From: a virus
Virus record (IMG/VR): IMGVR_UViG_3300032282_004026
Span: 1 to 63,608 of that record
Length of the DNA stretch: 63,608 nt
Reading direction: 5' to 3' (one strand)
Shown here: in pieces, positions 25,701 to 34,435 of the stretch
How the letters are laid out: each line of letters starts with the position of its first letter
Position numbering within the stretch: position 1 is the stretch's first letter
Translations under genes and position numbers: made by a program
The notes under the pieces: generated by a model
What the model was told of the DNA's origin: nothing
Databases searched by the model: none
What the model saw: the letters and a program-made list of their open reading frames with translations, nothing else

Positions 25701-26439
25701 CTGCACCAGCTTTTATGTTAAGTTGACCGCCTGTACCTGATGCAGTTGCAGAATCTTTTGTAGAAACTGTTAAGGCAATACTATCGATACTGGTAGTGAT
25801 TGTATTTGATGTAGCATTACCTAATGTTGTTGTACCACCGCTTAATGTAATGTTAGTTGAAGTTGTAGCACCTCTTCCAGTTACAGTCGCAAGAGTATCA
25901 GCTTCTGAGGTTAGATACGTTGTATTACTTGCTGCAGTTACTAAACCTTTAGCGTTAACTGTAACGTTATTGAACGTGCCTATGTTAGTGTTAACTGTCG
26001 CAAGTGTTGCATTAGTAATTGCTGTACCGGTATTACCCGATAAAGTCAAATCTCCGCCAGTTACTGAAATTGAACCAGATGGGATCGTTACAGCAGTTGT
26101 AGATATTGCCGTAACTAAACCTTTAGCGTTTACAGTTATAACTGGAACTGCTGATGCAGATCCAAAAGATCCTACGTTAGAATTTACTGTAGCAAGAGTA
26201 GTAGCAACTGCACCAGCAGTTGTAGTGATATCACCAGTCAGCGCTGGCATTCGTGCAGCAGGTAATGTACCAGAACTAATATTACTTGCGTTACTCGTAT
26301 CAGTTGTTGCAGATGTAGCTAAACCAGAAATCTTTGAAGCTGCAATCGCTGCCGATGCACTAATATCAGCATTAGTAATTGTACCATCTGTAATAAGCGT
26401 AGATGAAACGCCAAATGATAATTGACTATTGGTACTCAT
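22708..26439 (-). CDS. Large tail fibre, repeat-rich, with conserved C-terminal domain
   Basis: A 1243 aa fibre. Four copies of the unit (A/S)ESDTLATVTGRGA divide the shaft (near residues 175, 495, 645 and 1020). Between the first two lies a glycine-rich run of beta-helix repeats (GSGAGAGGSFVARSGAGG and similar). The last 110 residues are a conserved T4-like cyanophage fibre end: KSFLIDHPTKEGWKLRYGSL, EGPENGVYIRGKL, and VTITAIGKHQKLYVEDIS. The start ATG at 26439 follows the tail chaperone-like gene by 11 bases. Host-range determinant is the likely role. Its C-terminus differs from the S74 fibres, so the virus carries several fibre types. Confidence 0.85.
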   Translation of the reverse strand: MSTNSQLSFGVSSTLITDGTITNADISASAAIAASKISGLATSATTDTSNASNISSGTLPAARMPALTGDITTTAGAVATTLATVNSNVGSFGSASAVPVITVNAKGLVTAISTTAVTIPSGSISVTGGDLTLSGNTGTAITNATLATVNTNIGTFNNVTVNAKGLVTAASNTTYLTSEADTLATVTGRGATTSTNITLSGGTTTLGNATSNTITTSIDSIALTVSTKDSATASGTGGQLNIKAGAGGSSGYGGNLVMNSGAAGTGTAQGGYINIISGVGSGAGAGGSFVARSGAGGATGASGVATFQSGAGGSTSGDSGTVTLSSGSTTSGNSGNVNISAGMATIGIGGNVNITGGDTNSATRGGDVTVAGGPASTSTSGTAGQLTLRGGISTSTTTSGIGGTVYLSGGSVSTTNAITKTGGSVYIDGGGSGANGTITYGSVYIGNQANGTTYGTANVYIGKGAGTAVYIKPTTVSAGFLKIDANGLVSSDTNTYLTSYSESDTLATVTGRGASTSTVTTFTGGGGDGLPALKITQATGGSSFNWIASFMNSGINTAGRNVIMLVGQAETSKNTGYLGFNWAAAGSNSNFLTLGLHSVDNVFNIFGSGNVMVGTTTDSGHKLNVSGTFNATGAITQNGTAVSLNGHTHSYLSAESDTLATVTGRGASATTAIDVRTAQATGTTAFGTRTWNQVPPQLYLQSSTQAIGAGGSIGFGAKDSGTTDYLNWRIRSVFSTQGGGFGANTALLFDAGTDGGATTALNNVLALFGNGNASIAGIIKTASNSATSLANGTFNVAKTVIGGLHFNNGGGTSGNGYQAAITFQGDTVDVAQAGIYVHNNGSDGTHMAFATTNSYATGPQIALSITNSGVVNFPRARPTWNGSGLALQSEAGTTTNSVTFTSSGGAAAGTTFNGSTARTIDYSTLGAAASGHNHTYDVNNAWLRDAGDDANVKLYGNTRQMAFRTDGTTEYASGVGAYAFAWMYGGDSAAERRMLLATNGRLWTNYHGWMDEAFAPLSHSHSYLSAESDTLATVTGRGATTATQCSFTKVDDHAISVGTIRGRAVGSQTGEFVHLYERVHIGSPGGWGSRGAPSYGLSTYGGCLLATDSGNVAIGFTGEQSGIKLAVNGSFTATTKSFLIDHPTKEGWKLRYGSLEGPENGVYIRGKLKGKNKIELPEYWTKLVDPDSITVTITAIGKHQKLYVEDISNNVVTVGCEEGEINCFFVVYGERVDIDKLVVEYEG

Positions 26440-26450
26440 ATCTTCCTTCT

Positions 26451-26909
26451 TTATCTATTTGGAGGTTGTGGCCAAACCACATTAAATGGAAACCCCGATT
26501 GTTCTGGCACATCTCTTAATGCTTGTCTGTATGGAACCCAAGCTTCTCGTGTAGCTTGTAGTACGTCTGGCAATTGCGTCCAATCGCAATACGCCAAACG
26601 CATATTTCTTTCTTGTATCATTGCTTGAACATACGAGTTTCTACCATCTTCTTGTTCTTCTGATGTTGTAGTTGAAACCCATTGCTCTGCCCAAGAACCA
26701 TCTTCTTGTTGAATTGGTAATGTCTTATATTTATGACCATCTATTGGAGGAAGTGTAGCAACCTGTAAAATCTTTACTACATTTGCTTCAGCTAATTCTT
26801 CATCACTTGGAGTCTCAGTGGTTAATACACCTTTGCTAACAAGATATTCGATTGAAGAAGGATAATATGATATATCAGATCCAATAATTTTTGCGTATGC
26901 GTAATTCAT
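26451..26909 (-). CDS. Tail fibre assembly chaperone-like protein (Phage_tail_APC type)
   Basis: A 152 aa protein. The C-terminal half matches the tail-assembly chaperone pattern R-N-x-x-L-A-x-C-D-W-T-Q-L-x-D (MRLAYCDWTQLPDVLQ), followed by REAWVPYRQALRDVP and GFPFNVVWPQPP. The N-terminal half is variable and may adapt to a particular fibre. It lies between two fibre genes, 11 bases before one and 10 after the other, which fits a chaperone for an adjacent fibre tip. The ATG at 26909 has an AGGAT site. Function is inferred from family and location. Confidence 0.8.
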   Translation of the reverse strand: MNYAYAKIIGSDISYYPSSIEYLVSKGVLTTETPSDEELAEANVVKILQVATLPPIDGHKYKTLPIQQEDGSWAEQWVSTTTSEEQEDGRNSYVQAMIQERNMRLAYCDWTQLPDVLQATREAWVPYRQALRDVPEQSGFPFNVVWPQPPNR

Positions 26910-26919
26910 TTTTCAATCC

Positions 26920-28692
26920 TTAACTATTATATGTATAAGCATAACCATACGTATATGCACCTGGATTTGTTACAGTAAATGTAGCATTACTGCTCCAAGG
27001 TTCTGGCGCACTAAATGCTGCTACTGTTAGTGCCGAACTATTAGTGTGCTGATTAGTACCAATACTTGTCCATCCACTAGGAGGAGTTGATATAGCAGTT
27101 GTCATATTAAGACTTGGGTTAGTTGAGAAAAAGAAGACTTTACCACCTTTATTATAAGTTGGATTATATGATAACATAGGACTCGATGAACTATTAGTAC
27201 TAACCATAGCAGAACCCATATTAGTCGTATTTGTTGTAGTTACCCAGCATGTTGCCATAGCATAACCAGAATACCCAGTAAAGTTTACTGAAACAGAAGT
27301 AGTAAATTGACTTCCAGTATTAACTTTATAAAGGACCATGCCGGTGCCCCCAGAATCTGGTCCACCAGAACTTGACAAAGAAAGTGAATAACCATTACAT
27401 GTTACACTGGATATATTTCCAGAACTTAAATTAGAGCCTATTATAGCAACCCATAATTGTTGACCAGATGTAGTTACGCCAGCTGGTGCAGTTAAATTGA
27501 TGCTACTAGTTGCGTATGCGCCATTAGTCCATGCAAGATTAGAAGCACTACCACCACTAGTTACCGGTGTACCCCAAGATAAATTCGTTCCATCAGTAGT
27601 TAAGAATTTACCACTATTTCCATATTGACCCGGTAAAGTAGTACCACCAGAAATAGCAACATAAGCTTGTGATACAGCAGTAATTCTTCCATATGCATCT
27701 ACTGTAAATTGTGGCAAATAGAAATAAGCACCACTTACATAACTATTTCCATAAGTATTTGCTGTTACTCCAGAAGTAGTAAGACTAATTGTCTTAGCTG
27801 CACTTCCATCAAACGTAGTACCAGAATCTAATTGTAATCCTGTGCCTGCAGTAAGAGAATATGTAGTACTACCTACGCTACTAGATTGAATTGCGCCACC
27901 ACCCCAAATGATGATGTTATCGCCTACAACACGAGCCTCATTTAGAACTACGGTTGTTCCATTAGATGCAGTATAATCTGAACTCGCTAGCGCAATACCG
28001 TTTGCAAATACTTGAACTGCACCAACAGTATATCCATTCGTAACAGTGAATGTCGTTTGACCTGCGGTTGCGGTATATTCTTGTTTCTTTTGAGCAATAA
28101 TGTCAGTCGTTAATGCAACAGTTCCAGTTGAAGCAGGTAACGTAATTGTATTTGAACCTGCAGCAGCTGCAGCTTTTAGTGTGATATTTCCAGAAGTTGA
28201 ACCGCTATAAAGTACACCGCCACCACCGACAGTTAGTGTAGAAGGAATTGTAAGAGCGCCTGCATCTGTTAAGTTAAGTATATTAGTAGTGTAACCACTA
28301 TTAATAATTTGAAGATCTCCAGTACTATTAAGTCTGAAGAATTTCTTAGGATTTGTGGCAGATGCATAGGTATTTTGAACTTCAAAGAAACCGTGATATC
28401 CAGTACCACCGCCTTGGTTATACCCTGCAAATCTTAAAGATGAATACGTGTTAGTATTATCACCAGCACCAGAAAGAGTAATTTGATTACTACTTGATGC
28501 GGCAGTATTAGTTACTGCTTGGAGAGATGGAGCAGCTGAACCTGACAAAAAATAGTCAATTGCATTTCCAGCTGTTTTGAAATATAGTTTACCGTCTTGA
28601 TAATTAAGAGCTAATTCACCATACGTTAAATCTGACGTAGTGGGAACTCTTGCAGCAACCGATGATTTCTTTAATAAAAGTTTGTTTGCCAT
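26920..28692 (-). CDS. Tail fibre with distinct C-terminal beta-sandwich
   Basis: A 590 aa fibre. The N-terminus (MANKLLLKKSSVAARVPTTS, then LTYGELALNYQDGKLYFKT) is the common attachment module of T4-like fibre genes. The mid part has a GTTLPGQYGNSGKFLTTDGT collar. The last about 200 residues form an unfamiliar sandwich rich in Ser, Thr and Tyr. A late promoter and a terminator separate it from the upstream fibre. Receptor binding is inferred from the domain plan; no enzyme motif is seen. The next gene downstream is the chaperone-like gene. Confidence 0.8.
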   Translation of the reverse strand: MANKLLLKKSSVAARVPTTSDLTYGELALNYQDGKLYFKTAGNAIDYFLSGSAAPSLQAVTNTAASSSNQITLSGAGDNTNTYSSLRFAGYNQGGGTGYHGFFEVQNTYASATNPKKFFRLNSTGDLQIINSGYTTNILNLTDAGALTIPSTLTVGGGGVLYSGSTSGNITLKAAAAAGSNTITLPASTGTVALTTDIIAQKKQEYTATAGQTTFTVTNGYTVGAVQVFANGIALASSDYTASNGTTVVLNEARVVGDNIIIWGGGAIQSSSVGSTTYSLTAGTGLQLDSGTTFDGSAAKTISLTTSGVTANTYGNSYVSGAYFYLPQFTVDAYGRITAVSQAYVAISGGTTLPGQYGNSGKFLTTDGTNLSWGTPVTSGGSASNLAWTNGAYATSSINLTAPAGVTTSGQQLWVAIIGSNLSSGNISSVTCNGYSLSLSSSGGPDSGGTGMVLYKVNTGSQFTTSVSVNFTGYSGYAMATCWVTTTNTTNMGSAMVSTNSSSSPMLSYNPTYNKGGKVFFFSTNPSLNMTTAISTPPSGWTSIGTNQHTNSSALTVAAFSAPEPWSSNATFTVTNPGAYTYGYAYTYNS

Positions 28693-28714
28693 AAATTAAA
28701 TCCTAACAAGGAAA

Positions 28715-28740
28715 GAAAAAAGGAGAGTATTGACTCTCCT
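28715..28740 (-). terminator. Intrinsic terminator after the 961 aa fibre
   Basis: Minus-strand stem AGGAGAGT / ACTCTCCT (arms 733-740 and 721-728 of the 28.7 kb block, loop CAAT), followed by a T-rich tract. It would end transcripts from the upstream fibre. Confidence 0.85.
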
Positions 28741-28742
28741 TT

Positions 28743-28750
28743 TATTTATA
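28743..28750 (-). promoter_or_regulatory. Late promoter TATAAATA overlapping a terminator
   Basis: Perfect TATAAATA directly upstream of the terminator stem. With T4 spacing, transcription would begin near 28737, inside the 5' arm, so the new transcript would lack part of the stem. Confidence 0.65.
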
Positions 28751-28764
28751 TACTTGGTGAAGTA

Positions 28765-31650
28765 TTAATAAGTTCCACCATCAATTTGGAATCCATCCAA
28801 TGTAGAAGTTGCTGCTCCTGCACCAGTGATATTTAATCCAACGTACATACTCTTAGTAACTGACATACCACCTGATAACACCACTGCTGCAGTTGTTAAG
28901 TTAGTAGAATCAGTTGCATTAGTGAAGGTAGTTAAACCAGAAGAAGTCAGAGTCGTAAATGCTGCTGTACTTGGGCTAGAAGAACCAATACTTGAGTTAG
29001 TAATTGTCTTATTAGTTAATGTTTCTGTTCCAGACAATGTAGCAAGAGTACCAGTTGTTGGAAGAGTAACGTTAGTCGCCGCAGTTGCAGTTAATGTAGT
29101 AGCAAATGCACCTGCTGTAGAGAATGCACCAGCTGTACTTACGTTACCAGCAAGAGTAATAGTATAAGAACCATTATTAACACCAGTACCACCATATGTT
29201 GGATTAACAATTGTACCTTGCCAAGTACCAGTTCCAATTGTACCTAATGTAGTAATTGAAGTTTGACCAACATATGTAGATGCAATATCGACGCTATCAG
29301 CATTAACTGTAATTCTATTTGCTGTGCCGATAACATCAAGTGTGTTACCAGTCTTAGTCATACCGCCACCAGCCGTAATTTGACCAGCGCCAGAGAATTG
29401 AACAAATGCTAATCCAGTAGAATCTAATGTGATAGTTCCATTAGTTGTTAGTACCCAACCAGAATCTGCGTTTGTAGTACCTTCTTCAACAAAGGTGAAT
29501 AGACCAGAAGTAATTTCAGTACCTGGTGTATTATCAAAGTCACCAGCACGAGTCATTACCCAAGCTGCTGCACCTGAACCTACGTTAGTAACAGTATAGA
29601 TACCGTTCTGAGAAGATGTTGCTTGATCTTTAACAAGTACACGATCATTAGCTGCAAGAGTAACACCATCAATTACTAATGCTGCAAGTGTGCCAGCGTT
29701 TGTAAGAGTCTTACCTACGCCAGAATACGTAACTGTTAGTGCTGCAGTTGTTGCTGCACGTACAGAATCCTTAACATCAAGACCTGTCTTAACTGCGTCA
29801 ACATAAGCTTTAGTTGCTGCGTCTTGAGCTTGTGTAGGATCTGCAACAGAAGTGATTCTCTTAGATGCAACATCGACTGTACCGTTACCGTTTGGAACTA
29901 AGTTAACGTTAGTGTTTGTACCACCAGCAGTAAATGTTAGTGCACCAGAACCAGTGATAGAACCGTTACTAGATCCTGTACCACCATAAAGAATATCAAT
30001 GATGTTACCTTGATAGTAAGATCCAGTTGAAATAGTCTTATTAGTTAGTGTCTCGGTATTAGCAAGAGTTGCTAGTGTTCCAGTTGTTGGAAGTGTAACA
30101 CTTGTAGCAGCTGTTGCAGTTAACGTAGTAGCAAATGCACCAGCTACACTGAATGCACCAGCAGTTGTTAAGTTACCAGCTAAGTCAATATTACCTTGAA
30201 GTTTAATGCTGCGAGCAGCGTTAACCATATCAAGAGTAAGGGTTCTACCTGCAGTTAATGCAGTAGAAGATACCGCAGCGATAGTAACATCGTATGCAGC
30301 AGAGGTATCACGAAGAGCAAAGTTAGTAATTGCAATATGACTACCACCAGTAATTGCTGGTGTAGTAATAGTTGGAGTGTTATTGAATACTAATAAACCA
30401 GAACCAGTCTCATCTGTCATTGCTGCAAGAATTTGTGCAGAAGTAGCAGTAAGAGTGTTATTAGCAAGGTTGATAGACTTATTAGTAAGAGTATCGCTCG
30501 TAGCTTTACCAACCAATGTATCTGTTGAAGCTGGAAGAGTTAATGTACCAGAAGCAGCTGCAGATGCAAGAACTGTAGTTGTACCAGAAGTTGAACCAGC
30601 AAATTTAACACCAGTATTACCGAATGTAGGTAGTGTTGAAAGAACAACTGTTGCGCCTGTACCAGTTACCGCATTAACGGTGTTAGTGTTAATCTTTAAT
30701 ACGTTACCAAGATCATTAGTATCAAAAGTCTTATTCGTGAAAGTGTCTGTAGTTGCTTTACCAACTAATGTATCGGTCGCAGCTGGAAGAGTTAAAGTAG
30801 TTGAACCTGCAGTTGCAGAAGCTACTACAGTAGTTGCTCCGGAAGTAGATCCAGTAAAGACTGCGCTAGTTCCAAGTGTTAATGCTTGAGCAATATTACC
30901 TGTTCCAGCAACCCAAATATTCTTAGCAACACCTACACCACCAGCAGTAACTATAGCACCAGTTGTAGCGCTAGTTGATTGCGTGGTATTTAATACGTTA
31001 AACTTAGTAGCATCTAATTGAGCAACTTCAATATTTGTAGTAACACCTGTTCCTGCATAGAAATGCAAGATATCATCTGACGCACCAGGAGAACTTTCTG
31101 GGATGATGTATGTTAGACCATCGACAGATCTAACGTTTAATAATGATACCCATTGCGATCCAGTATAACCTTCAAATATTGAAGCGTCCGTATTGTAACG
31201 AATAGTAGAAGTAGTTGTTGGACCACGTTGAGCAGCAGTACCAGATGGGATTACTAATCCATTAGTACCTGATATGGTTACGTAACCCGTGCCATTCGGT
31301 GTTAATGTAATACCACCGTTAGTGTTTGTAGCGGAAATTGTATTAACTGTAGAATATAAGTTACCTACATACCACTTATCAATAACACCAGTTGAACTTA
31401 AAATAGGTACACTAGTATTGTTTGTCGTTAAAGTACCTGCAACGCCTGACATTAAATCGGTATAATACTTACCGCCGATTACATAGTGATTAGCTGCGTT
31501 ACCCGCAGTTTCTGTACCAAAACCAATATAAAGACGATCACCGCCATTTGATTGAGTACCAGACAACGCAGAATATGCTAATTCACCCGTACCAAGTGTT
31601 GATGGGTTTCCTACGGTAGGAGAACGTTTAATTCTAATTATAGATGACAT
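28765..31650 (-). CDS. Long tail fibre, repeat-rich shaft
   Basis: A 961 aa fibre starting MSSIIRIKRSPTVGNPSTLG and GELAYSALSGTQ, a typical virion-anchor start. The shaft contains at least four copies of a module ending TLTNKT/S (for example LPASTDTLVGKATSDTLTNK), including pairs nearly identical over 35-45 residues. Residues about 600-730 hold the domain NDRVLVKDQATSSQNGIYTV ... EEGTTNADSGWVLTTNG that also opens the 540 aa gene at 39847. The C-terminus (AGAATSTLDGFQIDGGTY) resembles a short collar. The ATG at 31650 has an AAAGGA site. A terminator and a late promoter follow it. Confidence 0.82.
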   Translation of the reverse strand: MSSIIRIKRSPTVGNPSTLGTGELAYSALSGTQSNGGDRLYIGFGTETAGNAANHYVIGGKYYTDLMSGVAGTLTTNNTSVPILSSTGVIDKWYVGNLYSTVNTISATNTNGGITLTPNGTGYVTISGTNGLVIPSGTAAQRGPTTTSTIRYNTDASIFEGYTGSQWVSLLNVRSVDGLTYIIPESSPGASDDILHFYAGTGVTTNIEVAQLDATKFNVLNTTQSTSATTGAIVTAGGVGVAKNIWVAGTGNIAQALTLGTSAVFTGSTSGATTVVASATAGSTTLTLPAATDTLVGKATTDTFTNKTFDTNDLGNVLKINTNTVNAVTGTGATVVLSTLPTFGNTGVKFAGSTSGTTTVLASAAASGTLTLPASTDTLVGKATSDTLTNKSINLANNTLTATSAQILAAMTDETGSGLLVFNNTPTITTPAITGGSHIAITNFALRDTSAAYDVTIAAVSSTALTAGRTLTLDMVNAARSIKLQGNIDLAGNLTTAGAFSVAGAFATTLTATAATSVTLPTTGTLATLANTETLTNKTISTGSYYQGNIIDILYGGTGSSNGSITGSGALTFTAGGTNTNVNLVPNGNGTVDVASKRITSVADPTQAQDAATKAYVDAVKTGLDVKDSVRAATTAALTVTYSGVGKTLTNAGTLAALVIDGVTLAANDRVLVKDQATSSQNGIYTVTNVGSGAAAWVMTRAGDFDNTPGTEITSGLFTFVEEGTTNADSGWVLTTNGTITLDSTGLAFVQFSGAGQITAGGGMTKTGNTLDVIGTANRITVNADSVDIASTYVGQTSITTLGTIGTGTWQGTIVNPTYGGTGVNNGSYTITLAGNVSTAGAFSTAGAFATTLTATAATNVTLPTTGTLATLSGTETLTNKTITNSSIGSSSPSTAAFTTLTSSGLTTFTNATDSTNLTTAAVVLSGGMSVTKSMYVGLNITGAGAATSTLDGFQIDGGTY

Positions 31651-31660
31651 TTATTTTCCT

Positions 31661-31876
31661 TTAATATTGTCCGCCTTCGATGGCTTGCGCTTCAAGAGTT
31701 CGTGTAGCCGTCCATTTTTGCGTAACAGTTTTATACACTAAAACAGAACCATCGCGAATTTCTGTTATGTCCATATCTTGAGCTTCGTTAATTTTAAACG
31801 CAGTACTACCAGATGGACCCTGAATTCCAACCGAAACTACTTGCTTAGGAGCAACTGGATTAACTATTACTTTCAT
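31661..31876 (-). CDS. 71 aa virion-region protein
   Basis: Starts at ATG 31876, overlapping the preceding stop by ATGA. It begins MKVIVNPVAPKQVVSVGIQG and has a short collagen-like turn (GIQGPSG) followed by a beta domain ending RTLEAQAIEGGQY. Small proteins of this kind sit next to fibre genes in aquatic T4-like phages. A fibre connector is possible; function is unknown. Confidence 0.65.
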   Translation of the reverse strand: MKVIVNPVAPKQVVSVGIQGPSGSTAFKINEAQDMDITEIRDGSVLVYKTVTQKWTATRTLEAQAIEGGQY

Positions 31877-32211
31877 GGTATTCTTGTGATCTCTGGATTG
31901 ATAGTAACAATGCCCTCTACTACACGAGTTTTTACGGGAATTGCATTGACAATTTCTACATCATACATAAATCTTCCAGGTCTAATAGCAGAACTTTGCA
32001 CTCCAGAAAGACTTAGACTTATGATTCCATTAATGGCATCAACTACAGCAGTTTGAAACGTATATCCTATGACAGATCCATAACTCTTTCTGAACTGTGA
32101 ATAAACTGTAAATCCACGTAAATCCATAGGAGTTCCGTCATCATTTTCCAAGATCATTTGAGTTACAAAATCAGATCCCTGATCAATTTCTAAATTTGCT
32201 AATACGGCCAT
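31873..32211 (-). CDS. Small beta-sandwich virion protein (adhesin base type)
   Basis: A 112 aa protein. The sequence MAVLANLEIDQGSDFVTQMI, MDLRGFTVYSQFRKSYGS, then AIRPGRFMYDVEIVNAIPVK and VVEGIVTINPEITRIP matches a compact beta domain often found beside fibre genes of T4-like aquatic phages, resembling base or linker domains of lactococcal-type BppU proteins. Start ATG at 32211 follows AAGAGGAA. A candidate late promoter lies at 32229-32236. Likely a structural adaptor between fibre and baseplate, by inference. Confidence 0.75.
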   Translation of the reverse strand: MAVLANLEIDQGSDFVTQMILENDDGTPMDLRGFTVYSQFRKSYGSVIGYTFQTAVVDAINGIISLSLSGVQSSAIRPGRFMYDVEIVNAIPVKTRVVEGIVTINPEITRIP

Positions 32212-32227
32212 ATTGAATTCCTCTTAC

Positions 32228-34408
32228 TTATTTATTAGCAATTTGTTTTTGGAGATCTTCAACTTTAGCATTTAATTCTTTGATAGCTTCAATTAGAACG
32301 CCAACCATATTTCCATAAGCAACTGATAACATACCATCTTGATCTTCAGATACAAGTTCTGGAATAACTTTTTGAACTTCTTGAGCAATAACACCAAGAC
32401 TCTTCTTATTTTCTAGATCCGTTCTTTCATAGGTAACGCCTCTTAATTGTTCTACTTTATTAAGAGCGTTATCTATAGTTTTAACATTTCCCTTAACACG
32501 AGAATCAGAATAAGCAGTTACGTCGCCCTTTGCCCAGACAGATCCATCATGTTTAATATAGAATAGATCTACCCAAGAAATATTATCAACGGAATTATAT
32601 TGACTTGCTCTTTGGAAAGAGTGTGATCTACCAGCTAATCCTTGTGTTAAACCAGTAACAAATCTAGTAGGATAAGTATCAAAATTATTTACAATAGAAG
32701 TATTAGAATTATTTGCAAGAGCAACACCCCAGAAATAACTAACATCATCATCAGTAGTTTTTCTGAATACTGCTGATGTTCCATTAACAATAGGACCGAT
32801 TGAAAGGCCACTTCTAATTGAAACTTCAAGTCCACCACCAAAAGTACATAATGTACTAGTTGTAGAACCACGAGAAACTACGTTAGCAAGAGTAGATATT
32901 TCACTATATGATGTTAGATAGCTATTCGTATCTATGGTATAAGTATCTGCTGTTGCGCCACGTCTAATGAAACCAGCACCAGCCGTTGACATTAATGTTG
33001 CAAGCGCACTTAGAGCTGGACCTACCTTTAAGTCCAACGATCTCGCTGTAGAAGAGTTAGCAGAATATGCACCACTTAGTGCAAAAGTAATAGAGCTACC
33101 AGAATCTGCTGCAGCAATTGAGCTTACAGTAAGAGCACCATCTCCAACTGATGGTGAAGATATTTTAATAGTATCAGCATTAGGAGATGATATTGTAGTA
33201 CCACCATCACCCTGAAATAATACATTATCAGTACCTGATCCGGATCCACCAGCTGTTAAACCTAAATTAGCACCACCCGTTCCAGCTGCTGATCCAATTG
33301 AATATGTTGTATTAGTATCAGTGTCTGTATAGCTAGAATTAATAGTAATAGTTTGTCCAGATTGAGTAATAGATACATTAGTACCAGCAGCAAATGCGAC
33401 TTCGCCAGATACTGCAGTGCCAGTACCACCTTTAACAGTAGTGACAGTATTAGTATCAATATCTGTACCCCACGTAGGTACACCGCCTGATAACTTAAGA
33501 ACTTGACCATCAGTTCCTTTAGCTAATCTAGAAATTGCAGTTGTACTAGATGCATAGAAAATATCGCCTGCCGCTAAAGTAGTTAATCCAGTTCCGCCCT
33601 GCAATGGAGGAATTGCTTTACCAGCCCACTGACCTACAAAATATTGCGCATATACATAACGGCCTAGTCTCATATCTCCAACACTATCACGTAATACGAA
33701 TGAAGTTTGGCTTCCTTTTAATACATAGCCACCGCCTGTACTAGTTTCATTTATACCAGTCTGAGCATATGTAAATTTATTTAGAGCTGGTATTGAAGTA
33801 ATAGTAACATCAACTGCTCCCCAGAAGCCACCCATTGTGTTTTCATACATTACTGTTACTTGATCATTTACTGCAAATCCATGATTACTACTAGTAGTAA
33901 TAGTAACTACATTACTAGTTCTATCATATCCAGAAATAAGAATAGAGTTTGGATAAAACGAAGTATATGGAAGTTGTTGAACTCTATTGCTCGATAAAAC
34001 ATCAATATTATTAATCTTAAACGTTTTACCAGAAGCCAAATTCCAGTTTTCGCTTGATGTCCAGTTTGCATTGGTACTATCCCAGATAATGGTCTTATCT
34101 GTAGCACCTTTAAGAGTAATACCACCACCATTTGCAGTAGTATCTGTAGGAGAATCAACTGCGCCTAATTCAATATTCTTATCGTCAACATTTAATGTAG
34201 CAGTATTAATAATAGTATTTGAACCGGTGATAGTAAGATCGCCACTGATAGTAACGTTACCACTAATCGTGCCACCGGTCTTTTCAAACTTAGCAGAATC
34301 AAGAGAATAGAAGTTCGTGTCAATATCAGCATTTGACAATTGACTACCTGTTGCATCAGAACCCCAAGCTGAACTTGGTTTTGAACCTCTGTATTTTAGA
34401 AATGCCAT
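32228..34408 (-). CDS. Tail fibre with Peptidase_S74 C-terminus (second copy)
   Basis: A 726 aa fibre that starts MAFLKYRGSKPSSAWGSDAT and carries DIDTNFYSLDSAKFEKTGGT and the shaft strands IIWDSTNANWTSSENWNLAS. It includes one copy of the TYTIDTNSYLTSYSEISTLA repeat found in the 1243 aa fibre. The C-terminal 93 residues form a second intramolecular chaperone, with cleavage Ser634 in AYSDSRVKGNV, then GVIAQEVQKVIPELVS, and a coiled coil at the end. Family behaviour predicts trimeric folding and self-cleavage before the Ser. A late promoter motif lies 28 bases upstream of the ATG. Host recognition is inferred. Confidence 0.88.
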   Translation of the reverse strand: MAFLKYRGSKPSSAWGSDATGSQLSNADIDTNFYSLDSAKFEKTGGTISGNVTISGDLTITGSNTIINTATLNVDDKNIELGAVDSPTDTTANGGGITLKGATDKTIIWDSTNANWTSSENWNLASGKTFKINNIDVLSSNRVQQLPYTSFYPNSILISGYDRTSNVVTITTSSNHGFAVNDQVTVMYENTMGGFWGAVDVTITSIPALNKFTYAQTGINETSTGGGYVLKGSQTSFVLRDSVGDMRLGRYVYAQYFVGQWAGKAIPPLQGGTGLTTLAAGDIFYASSTTAISRLAKGTDGQVLKLSGGVPTWGTDIDTNTVTTVKGGTGTAVSGEVAFAAGTNVSITQSGQTITINSSYTDTDTNTTYSIGSAAGTGGANLGLTAGGSGSGTDNVLFQGDGGTTISSPNADTIKISSPSVGDGALTVSSIAAADSGSSITFALSGAYSANSSTARSLDLKVGPALSALATLMSTAGAGFIRRGATADTYTIDTNSYLTSYSEISTLANVVSRGSTTSTLCTFGGGLEVSIRSGLSIGPIVNGTSAVFRKTTDDDVSYFWGVALANNSNTSIVNNFDTYPTRFVTGLTQGLAGRSHSFQRASQYNSVDNISWVDLFYIKHDGSVWAKGDVTAYSDSRVKGNVKTIDNALNKVEQLRGVTYERTDLENKKSLGVIAQEVQKVIPELVSEDQDGMLSVAYGNMVGVLIEAIKELNAKVEDLQKQIANK
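32229..32236 (-). promoter_or_regulatory. Candidate late promoter AATAAATA
   Basis: AATAAATA on the minus strand, 18 bases upstream of the ATG at 32211 and overlapping the stop codon of the S74 fibre. The AAGAGGAA site lies downstream of the expected start point. Confidence 0.45.
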
Positions 34409-34435
34409 TTCTTTTTTCCTTAAATTTCTATACTA

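Noticed and set aside
25796-26425. 209-codon open frame on the plus strand inside the 1243 aa fibre
   Set aside because: No start signal, valine/proline-rich composition typical of antisense of Ser/Thr/Gly-rich genes, and complete overlap with a clear fibre gene.
30377-30889. 170-codon plus-strand frame inside the 961 aa fibre
   Set aside because: Antisense shadow of the repeat-rich fibre; no ribosome site and no recognisable motif.
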